From contig QMWT01000012.1 in assembly GCA_003661775.1 (NCBI GenBank), forward strand, positions 1-17,039: 17,039 nt of DNA, in the 5' to 3' direction. The translations under genes and the position numbers were made by a program. Below, piece after piece: positions 14,646 through 17,039 of the stretch (positions are counted from its first letter, which is position 1; the number at the start of each line of letters is the position of its first letter). Source of the stretch: Thermoprotei archaeon (GTDB taxonomy: Archaea > Thermoproteota > Thermoprotei_A > Sulfolobales > Ignisphaeraceae). Below the pieces are notes generated by a model. The model searched no databases. It saw only the letters and a program-made list of their open reading frames with translations, and was not told the origin of the DNA.

Positions 14646-14770
14646 AAATATACTTATTCAGATTTTGACCATGTTAGTAATGTTTTATGTCTACGATGCT
14701 GACCATTTCCAATAGACGGCCCTTAAATACTTCTGTACCTTGAGTAAGTATGAGGGATTTTGACATGTTA
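14646..14770. promoter_or_regulatory. Divergent promoter region with TATA boxes and a near-repeat
   Basis: CCTTAAATAC (14721-14730) is a plus-strand TATA-like box about 25 nt before ATG 14750. AGTATATTTC on the minus strand (14655-14646) is a candidate box for the oxidoreductase. A near-identical element occurs twice: ATTTTGACCATGTTA (14662-14676) and ATTTTGACATGTTA (14757-14770), the second overlapping the start of the GH28 gene. These could be operator copies, or chance similarity in A+T-rich DNA. Confidence 0.35.
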
Positions 14771-16156
14771 TCACTTATTGCTACACAGAAACTGAGTGTG
14801 TTAGATTTTGGAGCAGATCCTAGAGGAGCTGAAGACAGTTCAGAAGCTATCAATTTGGCTATTACTGAAGCATCGAGAAAAAGAGCTATTGCCTACATAC
14901 CTTCTGGCAAGTATCTGCTCACGTCTCCATTGAATCTAAAAAGTGGTGTTGTGCTCCTCATTGAGAGCGGAGCTGTGTTAGAATTTCTTCCTATGTACAG
15001 CAGCTATCCCATAGTCGAAACAAGGAGAGAAGGACTCCATATGTGTCAGGTGTCGCCATTCGTATTTGGGAAGGATATCAAGAATGTTGCTATAATTGGC
15101 GAGGGGGTTATAGACGGTGATGGTTGGAAGTGGTGGTATATAAAAAAGTCAAGGGTAACCAAGGATATGTGGAGAAAACTTGTAGAGTCAGGCGAGGGTT
15201 ATGTCGATGAGGAAACCGGCACGTGGTGGCCAAGCAGAAAAGCCTTCGAAGGCTATAAACTCTACAAAGAGTTCAAGTCGAAGGGTTTGAAGCCTTCAAA
15301 AGAAATGTGTGAACAGTACAGGGAGTTCTTTAGACCTCAGCTTCTACAGCTCTTCAACGCAGAGAACGTATACATACATGGTATAACCTTCAGGAACTCT
15401 CCTATGTGGAACATACACATACTGTACTCAAAACATGTAATGATTGAAAATGTTAAAATCGACGCACCAGAGTACTCGCCGAACACCGACGGAATTGTAG
15501 TAGACTCTTCAAGCGATGTAACTATCCGTGGCTGTACAATAGATGTAGGCGATGACTGCGTAGTGCTGAAATCAGGTAAAAATGAAGAGGGTAGGAAGAT
15601 AGGGATACCGACAACGAATGTGCACGTATTCAACTGCGTCATGAAGAAGGGACACGGTGGGGTTGTTATTGGCAGTGAGATGTCTGGAGGTGTTAAGAAT
15701 GTAGCTGTGGAGAATTGTCTCTTCGAAGGGACAGAGAAGGGTATAAGGATAAAGACGGCTAGAGGAAGGGGAGGAGTTGTCGAGAATGTTTATGTGAGAA
15801 ACATTGTTATGAAAGACATAGTTCACGAAGCCATAGTCATAGATATGTTTTATGAACGAGTACCTCCGGAACCAGTATCAGAAAGAACACCAGTCATAAG
15901 AGGAATACGTATACAAAATATTGTATGTCGCGGCGCTGGCCAAGCAATTAGATTAGCAGGTCTACCTGAGATGCCCATTAACGACATTATCATGGAGAAC
16001 GTGAAGATACAGGCTGATAAGGGAGCTACGATTTCGAATGTATTGAATATCAAGTTGTCAAGAATTAGCATAGTTTCAAGAGATGGAACACCTATAGCGA
16101 TTGAAAATGTTAGAAACCTAATTATGGAAGATTGCGAAGCTTTCGTAGAGGGATAG
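14765..16156 (+). CDS. GH28 family glycoside hydrolase, polygalacturonase-like, no signal peptide
   Basis: A right-handed beta-helix enzyme of glycoside hydrolase family 28, which hydrolyses alpha-1,4-galacturonosyl or rhamnogalacturonan bonds with inversion. All four catalytic blocks are present: NTDG (240-243), GDDC (262-265), GHGG (296-299) and RIK (328-330). The acidic residues are Asp242, Asp263 and Asp264, with His297, Arg328 and Lys330. The N-terminal block SVLDFGADPRGAEDSSEAI is typical. No signal peptide or membrane anchor is visible, so it probably acts on imported oligogalacturonides in the cytoplasm, as exo-acting relatives do. Residues about 120-190 form a charged insertion. Start: ATG 14765 is preferred, because GAGGG lies eight nucleotides upstream. 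ATG 14750 would add five residues and would fit leaderless initiation. The broken gene follows 42 bp downstream. Confidence 0.94.
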   Translation: MLSLIATQKLSVLDFGADPRGAEDSSEAINLAITEASRKRAIAYIPSGKYLLTSPLNLKSGVVLLIESGAVLEFLPMYSSYPIVETRREGLHMCQVSPFVFGKDIKNVAIIGEGVIDGDGWKWWYIKKSRVTKDMWRKLVESGEGYVDEETGTWWPSRKAFEGYKLYKEFKSKGLKPSKEMCEQYREFFRPQLLQLFNAENVYIHGITFRNSPMWNIHILYSKHVMIENVKIDAPEYSPNTDGIVVDSSSDVTIRGCTIDVGDDCVVLKSGKNEEGRKIGIPTTNVHVFNCVMKKGHGGVVIGSEMSGGVKNVAVENCLFEGTEKGIRIKTARGRGGVVENVYVRNIVMKDIVHEAIVIDMFYERVPPEPVSERTPVIRGIRIQNIVCRGAGQAIRLAGLPEMPINDIIMENVKIQADKGATISNVLNIKLSRISIVSRDGTPIAIENVRNLIMEDCEAFVEG

Positions 16157-16198
16157 TTAACCATGTACGAATTCCAAGAATTTCGTTAGGGTGACCCC

Positions 16199-17039
16199 TT
16201 GAGCTTCAATGATATTCTATATTTACATAAAGTTGACCTACCCATATTCGAGATAAACAACACTTATAATCTCGATTTTCGGACGGTTTAACTTACTGGA
16301 TCTTCATTAAGCATTCAGAAGTAACACCCAAGGTTGACTACGTAGAAGGAATGGGAATTGCCATGAAGAGTAATAGGAAAAGCCGTTGGACTTTACTGTA
16401 CAAGCCTTTGATAAGGGTGGAAGAAAATGATTACTATTTAGTTGAGGTTCTTGTTAAGTACTGCTTTACTACAAATAGATTTAATCCCAAGAAGGAGGAA
16501 TTGATGGACTCCTAGTGAGAGTTGAACTGCTGGACAAGGATTTTAATCCAATAGAACTTTCATTCAATAAATGGTTATGGGGAGATAATGGCGAAGCATT
16601 TTATAGAGCAGATTGGTGTCGCAGCTATAAACCATGTATAAATCTTGGCAAAGTTAGGTGTGGTGACATAGCTTTAGCCGGTTGTAGCGACTGGAAAAGA
16701 GTTTTTAGCTTTTCAAAACACTCAAAGGCTCCAACTATATGAGTTTGTACATCGTTGGTCAGGGAAAGGAACTATTTACATAAAAAGTCTCAAAGTATGT
16801 AACAAAGCTATAGAAAATGTGGCGGTGGATGTAAAACCATCTCCTTTTAAGGACGAGCTTGCCCTAAAGCGCGAGTTTATAAAATAATTGATTTAGGCAA
16901 CTACGCTGCTAGAATAATAAGGATAGGCGATGTGAATGGTGATGGAAGACCGGAATTTATTTTGCGCAAAATGAGAATGCTTTAACCAGCGATAAATACC
17001 ATCACAACATCTACGGGCATATAACATGTATAGCTGCTG
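16199..17039 (+). pseudogene. Multiply frameshifted gene for a polysaccharide-related beta-domain/FG-GAP protein, 3' end cut by window
   Basis: A coherent protein can be followed only by changing frame about five times. From TTG 16199 (GGTGA site four nucleotides upstream) the order is: a frame with DILYLHKVDLPIFEINNTYN; from about 16282, GLTYWIFIKHSEVTPKVDY; from about 16491, GGIDGLLVRVELLDKDFNP; from about 16687, QLYEFVHRWSGKGTIYIK; from about 16869, IIDLGNYAARIIRIGDVNGD; and from about 16967, QNENALTSDKYHHNIYGH, still open at the edge. The middle resembles a beta-sandwich sugar-binding domain. GDVNGDGRPEFI is an FG-GAP/calcium-loop repeat, as found in rhamnogalacturonan lyases (PL11) among others; the lyase assignment is tentative. 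It lies 42 bp after the GH28 gene and shares its composition, so the two probably came together. Confidence 0.75.

Noticed and set aside
1..17039. CRISPR arrays, tRNA or rRNA genes, transposases
   Set aside because: No regularly spaced direct repeats, no T-arm-like GGTTCRA blocks in a cloverleaf context and no transposase motifs were found on either strand.

Overview
The window looks like a chromosome segment of a thermophilic archaeon, most likely a member of the Thermoproteota (Crenarchaeota). The reasons are TATA-like boxes and GGAGG/GGTGA ribosome sites, frequent GTG and TTG starts, short archaeal-type PurA and PurB, and a textbook archaeal C/D box guide RNA. The genus cannot be fixed from the sequence alone.

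Region by region. Positions 1-2203 hold purB and a 3'-truncated purA on the minus strand (IMP to AMP). Positions 2204-5944 form a low-density membrane-protein zone. It contains a disrupted small membrane-protein gene (+), two small unknown genes (-), an intact HtpX-like membrane zinc protease (-), and a full-length but multiply broken transporter gene resembling the YkvI family (COG3949) (-). Positions 6114-8676 carry a stand-alone class II glutamine amidotransferase and an acetolactate-synthase-like thiamine pyrophosphate enzyme (+). Positions 8692-10857 carry a 141-aa unknown protein (-), a radical SAM/SPASM protein (+) and a PfpI/DJ-1 family protein (-). Positions 11018-13168 are a guaA-phosphoribosyltransferase operon (+).

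Just after that operon, on the opposite strand at 13169-13224, is a C/D box sRNA with perfect C, D', C' and D boxes and guides of 12 and 11 nt. This is the clearest feature that protein-only annotation would miss.

From about 13.3 kb to the end the DNA is visibly more A+T-rich. It holds a Gfo/Idh/MocA oxidoreductase (-), a divergent GH28 polygalacturonase-like hydrolase without a signal peptide (+), and a gene with at least five frameshifts encoding a beta-rich domain followed by an FG-GAP/calcium-loop segment. The last may be a rhamnogalacturonan-lyase-like protein. Together they suggest a horizontally acquired pectin or oligogalacturonide island that is partly decaying.

The purine genes work together: PurA and PurB convert IMP to AMP, GuaA makes GMP from XMP, and the phosphoribosyltransferase salvages bases. 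No de novo purine gene is seen here. I found no CRISPR array, tRNA, rRNA or insertion sequence. I do not see a convincing new multi-gene system. The items most worth checking are the guide RNA, the decayed genes and the pectin island.
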